NCBI GenBank assembly: GCA_002811675.1
Contig: PDIM01010331.1
Coordinates: 1 to 28,624 of the forward strand
From: Ichthyosporea sp. XGB-2017a
Lineage: Eukaryota > Opisthokonta > Ichthyosporea
Length of the DNA: 28,624 nucleotides
Direction of reading: 5' to 3'
The notes under the pieces were generated by a model. It was not told the origin of the DNA. It did not search any database and saw only the letters and a program-made list of their open reading frames with translations. Shown here piece after piece: positions 1 to 8,560 of this stretch (positions are counted from its first letter, which is position 1; the number at the start of each line of letters is the position of its first letter). A program made the translations under genes and the position numbers.

Positions 1-181
1 TTTTATCTTTTATTAGATTCAAATTTATTTTTCAGCAGCGAAATCAAATTACAACTTTGTCATTGTCAGGGGGGATTGACACTCGAAGACACTCACTTTT
101 TTCTCTCTCTCTCTACACACACGTATCCCCCCCCCCACACTTCCTTCACGGCCTGTCTATCTTTCCTCCCTATTCTTCGGC
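1..181 (+). promoter_or_regulatory. 5' flank of the ARP6 gene
   Basis: This is the short leader before the ARP6 start. It contains a CT microsatellite near 104-113 and a run of C near 127-136, a pyrimidine-rich stretch of the kind found in 5' untranslated regions. No TATA box or other gene is evident. The left edge of the window cuts this region, so the promoter may be incomplete. Confidence 0.4.
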
Positions 182-2065
182 ATGTCTGTCTTATCATCAG
201 GCACCTCACACCATCCCCACTTCACTGTCGTGATGGACAGCGGCAGTGCTACAATCAAAACCACCTGTGTAAATCACCTCAATAGCGTGGCGGCCCTCAC
301 CTCAACCAAGTCACTGGCAGACTACTACAAGGTGGCCCAGACTCCAAACTGTGTGGTGCGGCTACACGGGGATGCAAGGCCTCGCAACTATGTGGCTGCC
401 CATGGACTGTACCCGCCCTTGTTTGACAGCCTTGAGACCGCAAAGCAAGCCCCACCCCCCCCCCTTATGCCTCACTCTGCGTCAGAGACGAATCTACAGC
501 AGCACCAGGAGGATCACCCCATGTATTATCGCACACCGACAGAGAAAGGATTTATGTGCGAGGGGATGCTCCAGAAACGAATATGGGATCATGTGCTTTT
601 TTCAAAACAGGTGCTAGGGCTTCGTGCTGACGACGTTAGTCACATCCCAAGCTTATTTTCTGCCGGTGCTGCTTCTGACGGTATTGCGAGTGGTGGCAGC
701 TGCTTATTACTTACCCAGCCCCCATTTAATTTTGCGTCTATTCAAGATGAGATGGATGAAATTGTGTTTGAGACTTATGGATTCAGGCATCATTTGAGAT
801 GTACAGGTGAGTAACTATTCGTGTTCTTGTTCATGATTGAATAGCTTAGCTAAAACTATTGTGTGTGTAAATGTGAAAAGCTCCATTTCTGTCCGCACAC
901 CACTACTCTTCGTCTTCTGTGGCGGTCAAGGATCCTATTTCTGCAGTCCTGGTTGTGGATTGTGGTCATTCATTTTCTCACATTGTCCCCGTCGTGAACA
1001 ATTGCACAGTGTCATTGGCAATCAAGCGCGTTGATGTGGGTGGGCGGATGCTGACAAACTACATGCGGGATTTGTGCTGCTCTAAGCGTTACCTTTCCCA
1101 AAAAGAACAGGCTAAGAAGGGGGATAAGGAAGTAAAGGGTGATTGGGTGGATATAAGTAAAGATTTCAATGTTGCAAGACAGATAAAAGAAAGGTGTTGC
1201 TTTGTTTCTCAAGAATTGCGGAAAGACTTTGAAAAGGCCCGTTTCCCTCCAGATGATCCCGTTAATTCTATTGCACAAACTGTACACCTTGCAGGGGCTA
1301 AGTCACGAAGGGTCATTGCCAAAGTTGAAAGCTGTGCGTCAGAAAAGCCACAATCGGAAGATAATGTGGAAGAAAACAAAGACCCACCCGGGAGTCATCC
1401 GAGAACAGTAGTGGTGAATAATGAGCGCTTTTGTGTTCCCGAAATACTTTTTCGCCCTGCCAGCATTGGCGTTGGAATGGCTTCGCGAATCGCAGCTGCT
1501 GGGGAAAGCGCAAATACTGGGTGGGAGTACTTTGCCAGCAATATACGCGGTGGTACTTCGTATTTCCTACTGGATAAAGATTTGCATAGAGCGAATAGTG
1601 AAAAAGAGCAAAGATTTGGGCGTAAATATGGCCAGAGCGGCATTGCCGAAGCAATAGTAGAATCAGTAGAGGCGTGCAGTAAAGAGGTACAGGAACACTT
1701 ATATAACAACATTGTACTAACTGGAGGAAGCTGCTCTTTTCCTGGGTTCAAAGAAAGACTAGAAAAGGAGTTACGAAGTTTAGTTCCTGACTGGTTCCCA
1801 GTAAGGATCCATTTACCTGAAAGGTAAGTAAATTTTTTGATTTTAACTACCGCGAGAAGAACTACTTTTATTAACAGCAGCATAAAGGCCATCGACATTT
1901 GCATGTGAAGGGGGAACGATACTTGCATGGGAAGGCGAGAATGGCACTACCCAAGATAGTGTGAATGTTACAAGAACGAGTACATATCTACGAGACATGT
2001 CTGTGAGCCATGAAGAGTACATGGAGCACGGTCACCGTATATGCAGGTCCAAGTTTTTTAATTAG
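182..2065 (+). CDS. ACTR6: Actin-related protein 6 (ARP6), three exons
   Basis: Exons are 182-806, 881-1823 and 1888-2065, giving 581 residues. ARP6 is a nuclear actin-fold subunit of the SWR1/SRCAP remodeller that loads histone H2A.Z. Seen here: an N-terminal VVMDSGSATIK-like phosphate loop, LSAHHY before LVVDCGHSFSHIVP, RVDVGGRMLTNYMRDL, ERFCVPEILFRP, the NIVLTGGSCSFPGF segment near the C-terminus, and after the last intron ERPSTFACEGGTILAWEG, matching the family's ENPITYAWEGG. The last 3' splice site must be the AG at 1886-1887, because the AGs at 1876-1877 and 1879-1880 both lead to stops. The protein is much longer than the usual roughly 400 residues. The extra length is polar insertions in the middle and in the C-terminal half. 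The start at 182 is the first ATG that gives a full N-terminus. The gene converges on the EcsC-family gene, 61 bases away. Confidence 0.93.
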
Positions 2066-2126
2066 CCATAAAAACATCAACCGAAGGGAAGTAGTGACGC
2101 CTAAGGAGCACTATTAATCTAACAAT

Positions 2127-3533
2127 TTACAATACGTCCACTACCCTGCGCTGCTCCTCGCCATGCTCTTCCTCGTCTTCATTGGAGGAGTAGCCACCAT
2201 CTGGAATATTGTCCAAAGCATCGACATCCGCATGCTCCTGCCGGGACATGAATGATGATGCAAGAGTTGCATTTGTATCTTCTGCACTCATAGTAGATGC
2301 TTTGCAGCAATTGGCAATATTGTTGTAATTCTCAGGAACATCACAAGCATTAATAAACTCCCACTCATCAATGAACTGTTTCTCATACAACTCTGTGAGA
2401 TGTTCCAGAGAATGCTTATCAATGAGGTACTTCTTTTTGAGAAGGCGAAGGGCAACTTCAGCATTTGTACTAGTATAATAATAATTTGCCCCTGCCCCAA
2501 TAACCATCCCCACTATGGGGATGCACTGCAGAAGCTTTGACCGGGCAAAATGGGATCCCAAGGCAAATGAAACTTGCTTGACAATCTCATTTTGAATCCC
2601 TTGTTTGACTTCACCAAGAACGTCTTGTGTCAGAGAGCGAATAACTTCTTTTTCAGCTTCAATTTCCTCTTTACCAAGAAGCCGCGAGCCAGCAATCTCT
2701 TCCCCTTCTTCCTTCTTCTCATCTGACGACTCTTTGCCATCTCTTTCCCCATTGTCCTGATCGACCTCCTGTGACTCCTCTTCCCGTTTCTCCTGTCCCA
2801 GCCCCTCACTTTTCTCCCGAAACTCCTCCGGCATCATAGCCACCGCCTCCTGATCATCCAACACATGCTCCACCCCGGCGGCCAAGAACTGCAGGACAAT
2901 ATGCGGCTGCTTATTAACATCAATACCAAAAATCCATGCAAGTTGAGCCAACATACGACAGTTAATCGATAACAGCATGGGAATATCGGCGGCCATCAGC
3001 CACATCCCGCCTAACCCAAGCCCAGCCCCTTGCAGCAAAGACACCATCTCATTGGGGTTTGTATACGCCACAGCAATATCATGCAAATCATCAATAGTAA
3101 ACTTCCCAAAGTCCTCTGGGGTATTCACATAATCATAATTCTTCCCCCTCGCATAGGACAACATGTACGCCTCTACACGCTCCTTCGAGGCTGTGTCCAG
3201 TGCAAGTGTCTCTAGCACAGACAGTGAGCGATACACAGCCTCCCCAAACAGTCGAGTGATCCTTTCCGGGGTGTAGTACGCCACAGAAGCACACAATGAA
3301 GCATAATATGATTGTGGTGGCCCTTGCTCTGCAATAATAATCTCCCGTTGCTGTTCTTGTTCTTTCTCCTCTCCTTCCTCCCCTGTCGCTTTGATCCCTT
3401 TTGTTCTTGTGCTTACGGCCCGCGTTGTGGACACGTTGCGGATCAACTGCTGCTCCTGCCATTCCACAATTGCACGAAAAGCTCTCAACTCAGCCTCGCT
3501 TACTACAGTCTCGCCAACCCCTGCCATCCTCAC
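2127..3533 (-). CDS. EcsC-family protein with an acidic insert, single exon
   Basis: This is a 468-residue intronless protein. The EcsC family is known from bacteria and many eukaryotic microbes, and its biochemical role is poorly defined. Seen here: a helical region at about residues 90-225 with LLQGAGLGLGG-WLMAADIPMLLSINCRMLAQLAWIFGID, which fits the family's glycine-rich helix followed by ADIP and I-N-x-R. A second block at about 325-370 contains IPIVGMVIGAGANYYYT and fits the family's C-terminal glycine-rich hairpin. Between them lies a Glu/Lys/Asp-rich, probably disordered insert at about 228-295. The N-terminal 70 residues and the C-terminal 70 (acidic, SSNEDEEEHGEEQ) also look disordered. 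The start is at 3533; the ATG two codons later (3527) is equally possible. It shares a divergent promoter with the PPM1K-like gene. Confidence 0.8.
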   Translation of the reverse strand: MRMAGVGETVVSEAELRAFRAIVEWQEQQLIRNVSTTRAVSTRTKGIKATGEEGEEKEQEQQREIIIAEQGPPQSYYASLCASVAYYTPERITRLFGEAVYRSLSVLETLALDTASKERVEAYMLSYARGKNYDYVNTPEDFGKFTIDDLHDIAVAYTNPNEMVSLLQGAGLGLGGMWLMAADIPMLLSINCRMLAQLAWIFGIDVNKQPHIVLQFLAAGVEHVLDDQEAVAMMPEEFREKSEGLGQEKREEESQEVDQDNGERDGKESSDEKKEEGEEIAGSRLLGKEEIEAEKEVIRSLTQDVLGEVKQGIQNEIVKQVSFALGSHFARSKLLQCIPIVGMVIGAGANYYYTSTNAEVALRLLKKKYLIDKHSLEHLTELYEKQFIDEWEFINACDVPENYNNIANCCKASTMSAEDTNATLASSFMSRQEHADVDALDNIPDGGYSSNEDEEEHGEEQRRVVDVL

Positions 3534-3708
3534 TCTAAATCATTAAAGAATACAGTAAACTAATCTGACTATGCGCTGTATAAATTACCCAAGTTTAAAT
3601 GTTTCCAGCACCACAAAGAGAGGCACTTTCCAAATGCGTTTATTTACTTTTTCTATGAAGATTCTGGTACTAAAAATACGTCAAGGCTCCTTGAAATACG
3701 TAATTAAT

Positions 3709-3725
3709 CACGTGTGTACCACGTG
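3709..3725. promoter_or_regulatory. Tandem CACGTG E-boxes
   Basis: Two palindromic CACGTG hexamers lie 11 bases apart, one helical turn, in a divergent promoter. CACGTG is the classic core for bHLH dimers such as Myc/Max, USF, Pho4 or Cbf1. That these are binding sites is inference from sequence and position alone. Confidence 0.45.
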
Positions 3726-3756
3726 ATAAACAAAGGTTTAGGGCCAAATTCTGGCA

Positions 3757-3757
<1 letters not shown>

Positions 3758-3812
<55 letters not shown>
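3758..3812. repeat. Poly(A) tract, 55 bases
   Basis: An uninterrupted run of A lies in the divergent spacer between the EcsC-family and PPM1K-like genes. No target-site duplication or retroposon body is attached, so I read it as a poly(dA:dT) promoter tract rather than an insertion tail. The true length is uncertain because long homopolymers are prone to sequencing error. Confidence 0.9.
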
Positions 3813-3814
<2 letters not shown>

Positions 3815-3921
3815 ATCTCTTTAAATTAGAAAAAAAAAAACCTGCGCTGCTAATGACGCCCACCGCTTAGCTGCTACATTATCACAAGGACATGTAGCCC
3901 TAATCCCCACAGTCGGTCAAT

Positions 3922-4128
3922 ATGATGAAGTTGCATGATGCTGCCGCTTTTTCTGTTTTCAACCCAGCTAGCGCCACTCAGCAAGGTCTGCAGGGGGAAT
4001 TTTATTTTAGAAACCTCACACTTGACGAGATCTTGAAATGCTGCACCCGCCTCTTCTCTGCTCTGGAGAAGTATATTAGATATATTGATGTGCAGTGGTT
4101 GAAAAGGGCGCCACTTGTAAATGAATAG
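3922..4128 (+). CDS. Possible small protein or upstream ORF before the PPM1K-like gene
   Basis: This 68-codon ORF starts with two ATGs and ends 49 bases before the PPM1K-like start, in a different frame. Its middle (LTLDEILKCCTRLF and onward) could form an amphipathic helix. I do not recognise it. It may be an upstream ORF that tunes translation. It could also be a first exon: a GTAAAT donor at 4117 and the AG at 4164-4165 would join it in frame to the PPM1K-like ORF. That intron would be 49 bases, shorter than any other here, and it would bury the mitochondrial presequence, so I think it less likely. It may also be meaningless. Confidence 0.25.
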   Translation: MMKLHDAAAFSVFNPASATQQGLQGEFYFRNLTLDEILKCCTRLFSALEKYIRYIDVQWLKRAPLVNE

Positions 4129-4177
4129 TTGATGCTTTGATGCTTTTCGTGAACTCGGAATTCAGAAGCTGTCAAAA

Positions 4178-5188
4178 ATGGCCACCTGCAGGAAGCTCCT
4201 TTTAGCTGAGGCAGGATTACCTGTATTGTCAAGGAATTGCTATTTAGGAATGCGTAAAATGTGTGTAGGGGGGGTAAGAAGAACAATTTCTTCGTGTAGG
4301 GGTGTGCGGGGGATATGTACTAATTCTTCGCAGGGTCAACGGGTAGAGGAAATGGTTGGAGTAAGAAGTACTAAAGGTAATAGAGAATACAACGAAGACA
4401 GGTACCAAATTAGACATCTGTTGCCCAATTTGTCCTACTTTGGGGTTTTTGATGGCCATGGGGGGTCGACAGCAGCTGATTATGCGTGTGCACATTTGCA
4501 TGTTTGTGTAAAGCGGTATTTAGATGCCAATCACAAGTACTCTGATGCTCTGATCAAAGGGTTCGAAAAATGCGATGCTGATTTTGAAAAATACTCCCGA
4601 CGTGTATCGCACATTCGTAGCGAGCCTCAATCTTACAGTGGCACTACAGCCATAGTGTGCTTGCTCCTTAATGACAAATTATACACTGCAAATTGTGGGG
4701 ATTCGAGAGCGTTGTTGTGTAAAATGGGAGAAACAATAGAACTATCCGAAGATCATTGCCCTGATCGGGATGACGAGTTTGAACGAATTATTGCAGCGGG
4801 CGGAGAAGTTACGATGGCTGGTATCCCCCGAGTGATGGGAAAGCTGGCCATGTCAAGGGCTATTGGGGATATTCCCTTGAAAGACGTTGGTGTTATTGCT
4901 ACTCCCGAGGTTAAAGAAATCGACATTGGGAAGGAGGATGAGTTTATTGTTCTAGCAACCGATGGATTGTTTGAAGTTATGACTAGTGATGCTGTGGTTG
5001 ATGTTGTTTCACAGTGCAAGATGCCTTCAGAAGCAGCGGCAGAACTGGTTAGCATTGCCTTGGGATATGGCAGCATGGACAACATCACTGTTGTAGTAGT
5101 TCGCTTGCCTGGATGGCGAAAATTTTGCGATGTACGTAGGCCTGCAAGTTTTATCATACGGCGATTTGGTCAGAGTGACCGAGGCTGA
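4178..5188 (+). CDS. PPM1K: PP2C-type Mn/Mg protein phosphatase, PPM1K-like, probably mitochondrial
   Basis: This is a 336-residue intronless PPM phosphatase. Motifs seen: NEDR at 72-75, VFDGHGG at 90-96, SGTTA at 154-158, GDSRALL at 174-180, AMSRAIGD at 224-231, ATDGLFEVM at 260-268 and DNITVVVV at 301-308. The aspartates at 74, 92, 262 and 301 fit the usual metal ligands. Among PPM subfamilies the sequence is closest, from memory, to PPM1K, including the P-G/A-W-x-K-(Y/F) segment after the catalytic core. In animals PPM1K is the mitochondrial phosphatase that activates branched-chain ketoacid dehydrogenase. The first 50 residues are rich in Arg, Lys, Cys and Ser with no acidic run, consistent with a mitochondrial presequence. 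The start context (aaaATGG) is good. The subfamily call is less sure than the PP2C call. Confidence 0.88.
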   Translation: MATCRKLLLAEAGLPVLSRNCYLGMRKMCVGGVRRTISSCRGVRGICTNSSQGQRVEEMVGVRSTKGNREYNEDRYQIRHLLPNLSYFGVFDGHGGSTAADYACAHLHVCVKRYLDANHKYSDALIKGFEKCDADFEKYSRRVSHIRSEPQSYSGTTAIVCLLLNDKLYTANCGDSRALLCKMGETIELSEDHCPDRDDEFERIIAAGGEVTMAGIPRVMGKLAMSRAIGDIPLKDVGVIATPEVKEIDIGKEDEFIVLATDGLFEVMTSDAVVDVVSQCKMPSEAAAELVSIALGYGSMDNITVVVVRLPGWRKFCDVRRPASFIIRRFGQSDRG

Positions 5189-5224
5189 TCCTCATTACTA
5201 CAGCTGTTGTCTAAATATCCAGTA

Positions 5225-5230
5225 TTTATT
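5225..5230 (-). terminator. Poly(A) signal of the L-domain gene
   Basis: On the minus strand this reads AATAAA, 79 bases past the stop of the L-domain membrane protein and inside the convergent spacer with the PPM1K-like gene. Assignment rests on motif and distance only. Confidence 0.5.
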
Positions 5231-5308
5231 AATGATGTGTTTATAAAGGAGAACTAGAAGCCCGAAGGTTGTGTAACTTGCTGCCATTGTACGTACTTAC
5301 AGATTACA

Positions 5309-7816
5309 CTACGGACTCGGGCAATTTTGAGTTACTGCGCACCCAGCTGTGTTAGAATTATTATGATATGTACAGTTTGCAGCATATGTCAAAGCCGGAA
5401 ACGGAACAGGCCCAAGGCACAGATTGACATTGTCAGTGACCGCTAACTCATACAAGACTTTTTGAAGAGAGGGAAAGTTGATCGATTGTAAACCGCTTGA
5501 ATCTGTAATGTTGAAAGTTGAATTGCATAATCTCAATTGAGGCAGAGAAAGAGTACTCAGCTGGGTATTGTTTGCTACATACATGCCCGAATGCTGAATA
5601 CAATGGGAATCAGGATCCCAGCACATGTTACTTCTAGTTCTTGCCGATATAGCCAATTCAAAACTAAGCGCACCAGAGCGAGTTCCGTCAAATTCTTGGA
5701 CCAGCGGAAATGACACTGTATCCAAGACTGGATTGTTTTCTAAAATCACAGACGCAGCCTTTGTCAGAAGAGGAGCCTGTATAGTTTTCAATTTAGGTAA
5801 ACTTGAAAATAGCATGCCACCAGCAACAGTCTCCAAAGCTGGAAAAATCAAATTCTCTACGCTGACTAAATAGAAATACACAGTATCAAACCCGTCTCTC
5901 ATGGTATTTTGCGCAGTCTCAATGTTAATGAAGTCGAAGCTCAGAATATCTAAATAAAGAATCATGCTTTCCCGACAGACTAGCATTTGGGAATAATACT
6001 CTCGATCCACAACATCTTGTGGCAGAAAATCAACAGCGTCTACCTTCTGAAGTTTCGGAATGCTAAGCTCTACTAGTGCAACCCCCGCGACCGCTAAAAA
6101 GCTCAGCTCAACCACTTCTGGAAACGAGGCGTTCACCAAAGCATTATTATTTACCAGAGCGATACTTCCCTTTGTCATGTTAGGAAAACTAATATTTTGT
6201 AAAGACTCGCATCCCGCAATAAAAAAGTCGATAACCCCACTTGTACTTGGGAAGTCAATAACCTTCAGGTCAACATTTGTCAAGAATTGCATGCAGTAAA
6301 CGACTTTCTGTAGAGAAGCTGCGCTAAAGGTTTCCAGGTACACATTAGCCTCAATGAGTATATTTGACACCTCCAAGAGGGCAGGGAACTCGGCCTGTAT
6401 AATACCGTAGTTTTTGGAAAAGGACAAAAGGTTGCATTTTGTCAGAGCATGAAAGCGAATCACAAACAAACCATATATCCCTGTAAGCTGAACTGTGCCT
6501 AGAACAATTTCAACGCTATTTACCAATAATTTGTCGGTTGCGTTTCCCACAACGTATGCACTATCAAACGTCTTCGTGGCATTTCGCTCAGCCTCTGTCA
6601 CTTCGAAAGTAATGTAAGTCAGCTCTAGGCGATCTGAAACAAACCTCAACGAGCTCAAGTCAATGACGTTCACAAGAAGGCACGAATTAATTGAAAAGGA
6701 CACTGCTGCCTTCAACGAGGTAAAATTCATAACTATTGGTAACGAATCTACCGACGATATATACGAGAATCGACCATACGAGGATATGAGTAGGAGATTT
6801 GGAAAATAAATCTTTTGGCATATAATGTTCATAAATATAATGCTCCCTGCCGTTTGCAGCGATGGGAATATCAATTCTGGGCATGCAACAAGACTTTGTA
6901 CTTGCAAAGAGTTCCCTACTGACGTCAAATTTCCAGCACGAAGAGATTTCAATTTCAAGTTCATATTAACTTCCATTTTCCCATCGACAGTATGGAGTAC
7001 TGGCACTTCAAAGCCGGACGCCGTTGTCCCATTTAACGTCAAGTTGAAAGTGTAGCGGAGATCAGGAAATGATATGTTCCCGACGTCGCCAATGCCTTGC
7101 AAGTCTAAACTTTGCGATACGTTAACTAAATTAGGAAAAACCAAGCTACTATTGCTGAAATTCCCTGATATGCGCAGACCGTACACTGTCGAGCATCCCC
7201 TGGAAGTAAAGGCTGTATACGCTTCCGTGCCATTTATCTCAAATGAGGCGTCACATGGATTAATATTCGCTGAGTTCGACTGCTGATTAATACTCCTGAT
7301 GTAGAATAATAATCCTATTATCGCAGCCAACATGACGATTATTGCTACCACTAAACATATTAAGATAACTTTGTGCTTTTTGGAAAACAAAAAGATAATC
7401 TGTGTTATTGTCTTGGGCTCCTCCTTGTCGTCCTCTGGAAGCTCAGGATTATCTTTTTCAATATCTTTAAAAGGCTCCCTTTGCTTAGCATCTCTGTGCC
7501 ACAATGACCCCAGGATTTGTTCTCTCCACGCAGCTTTATCAATAAGACTAAATTGATCAGAAAACGAGGACAAATGGCAATGCTCTTTACGTAGTCCCCT
7601 TTCTACATCTTCCCTACCCCGTGATAATCTTTTTGAACAGTCAGTCCGCGACTTCATTGTGTCCCCCTCCCCATGCTCACTTAAATCATTAGTATTTTTG
7701 ACAAGCAGCGAATCTATCACACTCGAAGATCCTTCTGTATCTGTTAAGGAAGCATTTCTCTTATTTAGAGGAATTTCTATCGACATAAAAGAGCCCTTCT
7801 TCTTTGACGAAGCCAT
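5309..7816 (-). CDS. Type II membrane protein with a receptor-L/Ecm33-like ectodomain
   Basis: This is an 835-residue intronless protein. Residues 1-149 are polar and charged with no signal peptide. Residues 150-173 are a strongly hydrophobic helix flanked by KKHK on the N side and a single Arg on the C side, which predicts N-in, C-out topology. The remaining 660 residues are extracellular. They are built of irregular repeats of about 20-25 residues with the pattern F-P-x-L-x-x-(V/A)-x-(S/G)-(S/N)-L-x-(V/L), as in receptor L-domains and the fungal Ecm33/Sps2 family. They contain many N-x-S/T sites and a few Cys, with pairs near both ends of the ectodomain. The C-terminus (NCPSP) lacks a GPI-type hydrophobic tail. 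The role is unknown; adhesion or ligand binding at the surface is a guess from fold type. Confidence 0.75.
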   Translation of the reverse strand: MASSKKKGSFMSIEIPLNKRNASLTDTEGSSSVIDSLLVKNTNDLSEHGEGDTMKSRTDCSKRLSRGREDVERGLRKEHCHLSSFSDQFSLIDKAAWREQILGSLWHRDAKQREPFKDIEKDNPELPEDDKEEPKTITQIIFLFSKKHKVILICLVVAIIVMLAAIIGLLFYIRSINQQSNSANINPCDASFEINGTEAYTAFTSRGCSTVYGLRISGNFSNSSLVFPNLVNVSQSLDLQGIGDVGNISFPDLRYTFNLTLNGTTASGFEVPVLHTVDGKMEVNMNLKLKSLRAGNLTSVGNSLQVQSLVACPELIFPSLQTAGSIIFMNIICQKIYFPNLLLISSYGRFSYISSVDSLPIVMNFTSLKAAVSFSINSCLLVNVIDLSSLRFVSDRLELTYITFEVTEAERNATKTFDSAYVVGNATDKLLVNSVEIVLGTVQLTGIYGLFVIRFHALTKCNLLSFSKNYGIIQAEFPALLEVSNILIEANVYLETFSAASLQKVVYCMQFLTNVDLKVIDFPSTSGVIDFFIAGCESLQNISFPNMTKGSIALVNNNALVNASFPEVVELSFLAVAGVALVELSIPKLQKVDAVDFLPQDVVDREYYSQMLVCRESMILYLDILSFDFINIETAQNTMRDGFDTVYFYLVSVENLIFPALETVAGGMLFSSLPKLKTIQAPLLTKAASVILENNPVLDTVSFPLVQEFDGTRSGALSFELAISARTRSNMCWDPDSHCIQHSGMYVANNTQLSTLSLPQLRLCNSTFNITDSSGLQSINFPSLQKVLYELAVTDNVNLCLGPVPFPALTYAANCTYHNNSNTAGCAVTQNCPSP

Positions 7817-7987
7817 CCTTCACACACAGCAGCAACAAACCCAACCACTAATGAGGCCCCAGTCCCCAGTCAAAGCAAATCCATTCGTTTACAGCAGCTA
7901 GTACACCACTATAAAAACAGTCGCTTAATCACTATCCTCTCCCGTCTAAGGCTCTAATCGAAAATTAAAAAATTAGAAAAAAACGAG

Positions 7988-7989
<2 letters not shown>

Positions 7990-8055
<66 letters not shown>
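7990..8055. repeat. Poly(A) tract, 66 bases
   Basis: An uninterrupted run of A in the divergent spacer between the L-domain gene and GOLGA7. It has the same setting as the tracts at 3758 and 12805. Confidence 0.9.
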
Positions 8056-8057
<2 letters not shown>

Positions 8058-8310
8058 TTTTGAAACGAGAAAAAAAAGGCCTGGGACGTCCATACAAAAA
8101 TTACATTCAAACAGAAAAGAAAAAAGAAAAGATTAAAATTGGGCCGGTGGCCAATGCAAATGACGTTGTCGAATGATCTGCGAAGGATCCTCCTTTTTTC
8201 CTTTTTCTTGGTCCCACCGCTTGCTGAAGTAGGCTGCAGCCAGTAATCGAGCGAGCTTGCGAGCGATTCCTCCTTACTGATCGACAATTTAAATACACTT
8301 TTAGGGCGTC

Positions 8311-8321
8311 CTCTGATTGGC
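8311..8321 (-). promoter_or_regulatory. CCAAT-box (NF-Y-like) site
   Basis: CTCTGATTGGC holds a reverse CCAAT with the flanks NF-Y prefers (CCAATCA/G). It lies 240 bases before the GOLGA7 start. The same 11 bases occur inverted at 28442-28452. Function is inferred. Confidence 0.45.
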
Positions 8322-8344
8322 TCCTGGAATTTGCGCTACTATCT

Positions 8345-8388
8345 ATAACCCTAAAGAAGAAAATGGCGAGCGAGCCGACCTTTAGGTC
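8345..8388 (+). repeat. Shared promoter element, copy 1 (AACCCTAAAG type)
   Basis: Seventeen bases (8345-8361) are identical to 28316-28332, and about 19 of the next 27 bases also match. Both copies are on the plus strand, within about 350 bases of a long A/T tract and near a CCAAT box. The core resembles the telobox/RPG-type AACCCTAA found in promoters of growth genes in some eukaryotes. Its role here is inferred. Confidence 0.5.
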
Positions 8389-8560
8389 ATTGCAATTTTA
8401 TTATTTCTACTGCATAGTGTGTGTTGTGGAATCTCTGTGTGGAAGACCATTTGATAAAGCTGTACAGCTTTGATGTACAAGCTCCAGTCGAGCAAAGGCC
8501 TGTTCTGTGTGGTGTGAGTGGAGTGCAGTAGCCACTATTGGGTGTATGGTGGGTGTCGTC

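Larger units (their letters stand above)
3534..3921. promoter_or_regulatory. Divergent promoter region of the EcsC-family and PPM1K-like genes
   Basis: This non-coding spacer separates the EcsC-family start (minus strand) from the first ATG of the PPM1K-like transcript region. It contains an inverted repeat at 3681-3694 (TCAAGG-CT-CCTTGA), two CACGTG boxes at 3709-3714 and 3720-3725, and a run of 55 A at 3758-3812. Confidence 0.6.
7817..8560. promoter_or_regulatory. Divergent promoter region of the L-domain gene and GOLGA7
   Basis: This non-coding spacer of about 740 bases carries a run of 66 A (7990-8055), a CCAAT-type site in reverse orientation (CTCTGATTGGC, 8311-8321) and an AACCCTAAAG element at 8345-8361 whose near-copy lies at 28316. 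The ORF that spans the poly(A) run is homopolymer artefact. Confidence 0.6.

Noticed and set aside
1870-1887. Earlier 3' splice sites (AG at 1876-1877 or 1879-1880) for the last ARP6 intron
   Set aside because: Both lead to early stops, while the AG at 1886-1887 restores the conserved ARP6 C-terminus.
3758-3812. Poly(A) tracts as tails of SINEs or processed retrocopies
   Set aside because: No target-site duplications, no element body and no truncated coding copy lie next to the runs. Their shared place in divergent spacers fits a promoter role better.
7973-8298. Minus-strand ORFs with a long Phe run
   Set aside because: The Phe run is the translated 66-base homopolymer. The rest has no protein-like pattern.
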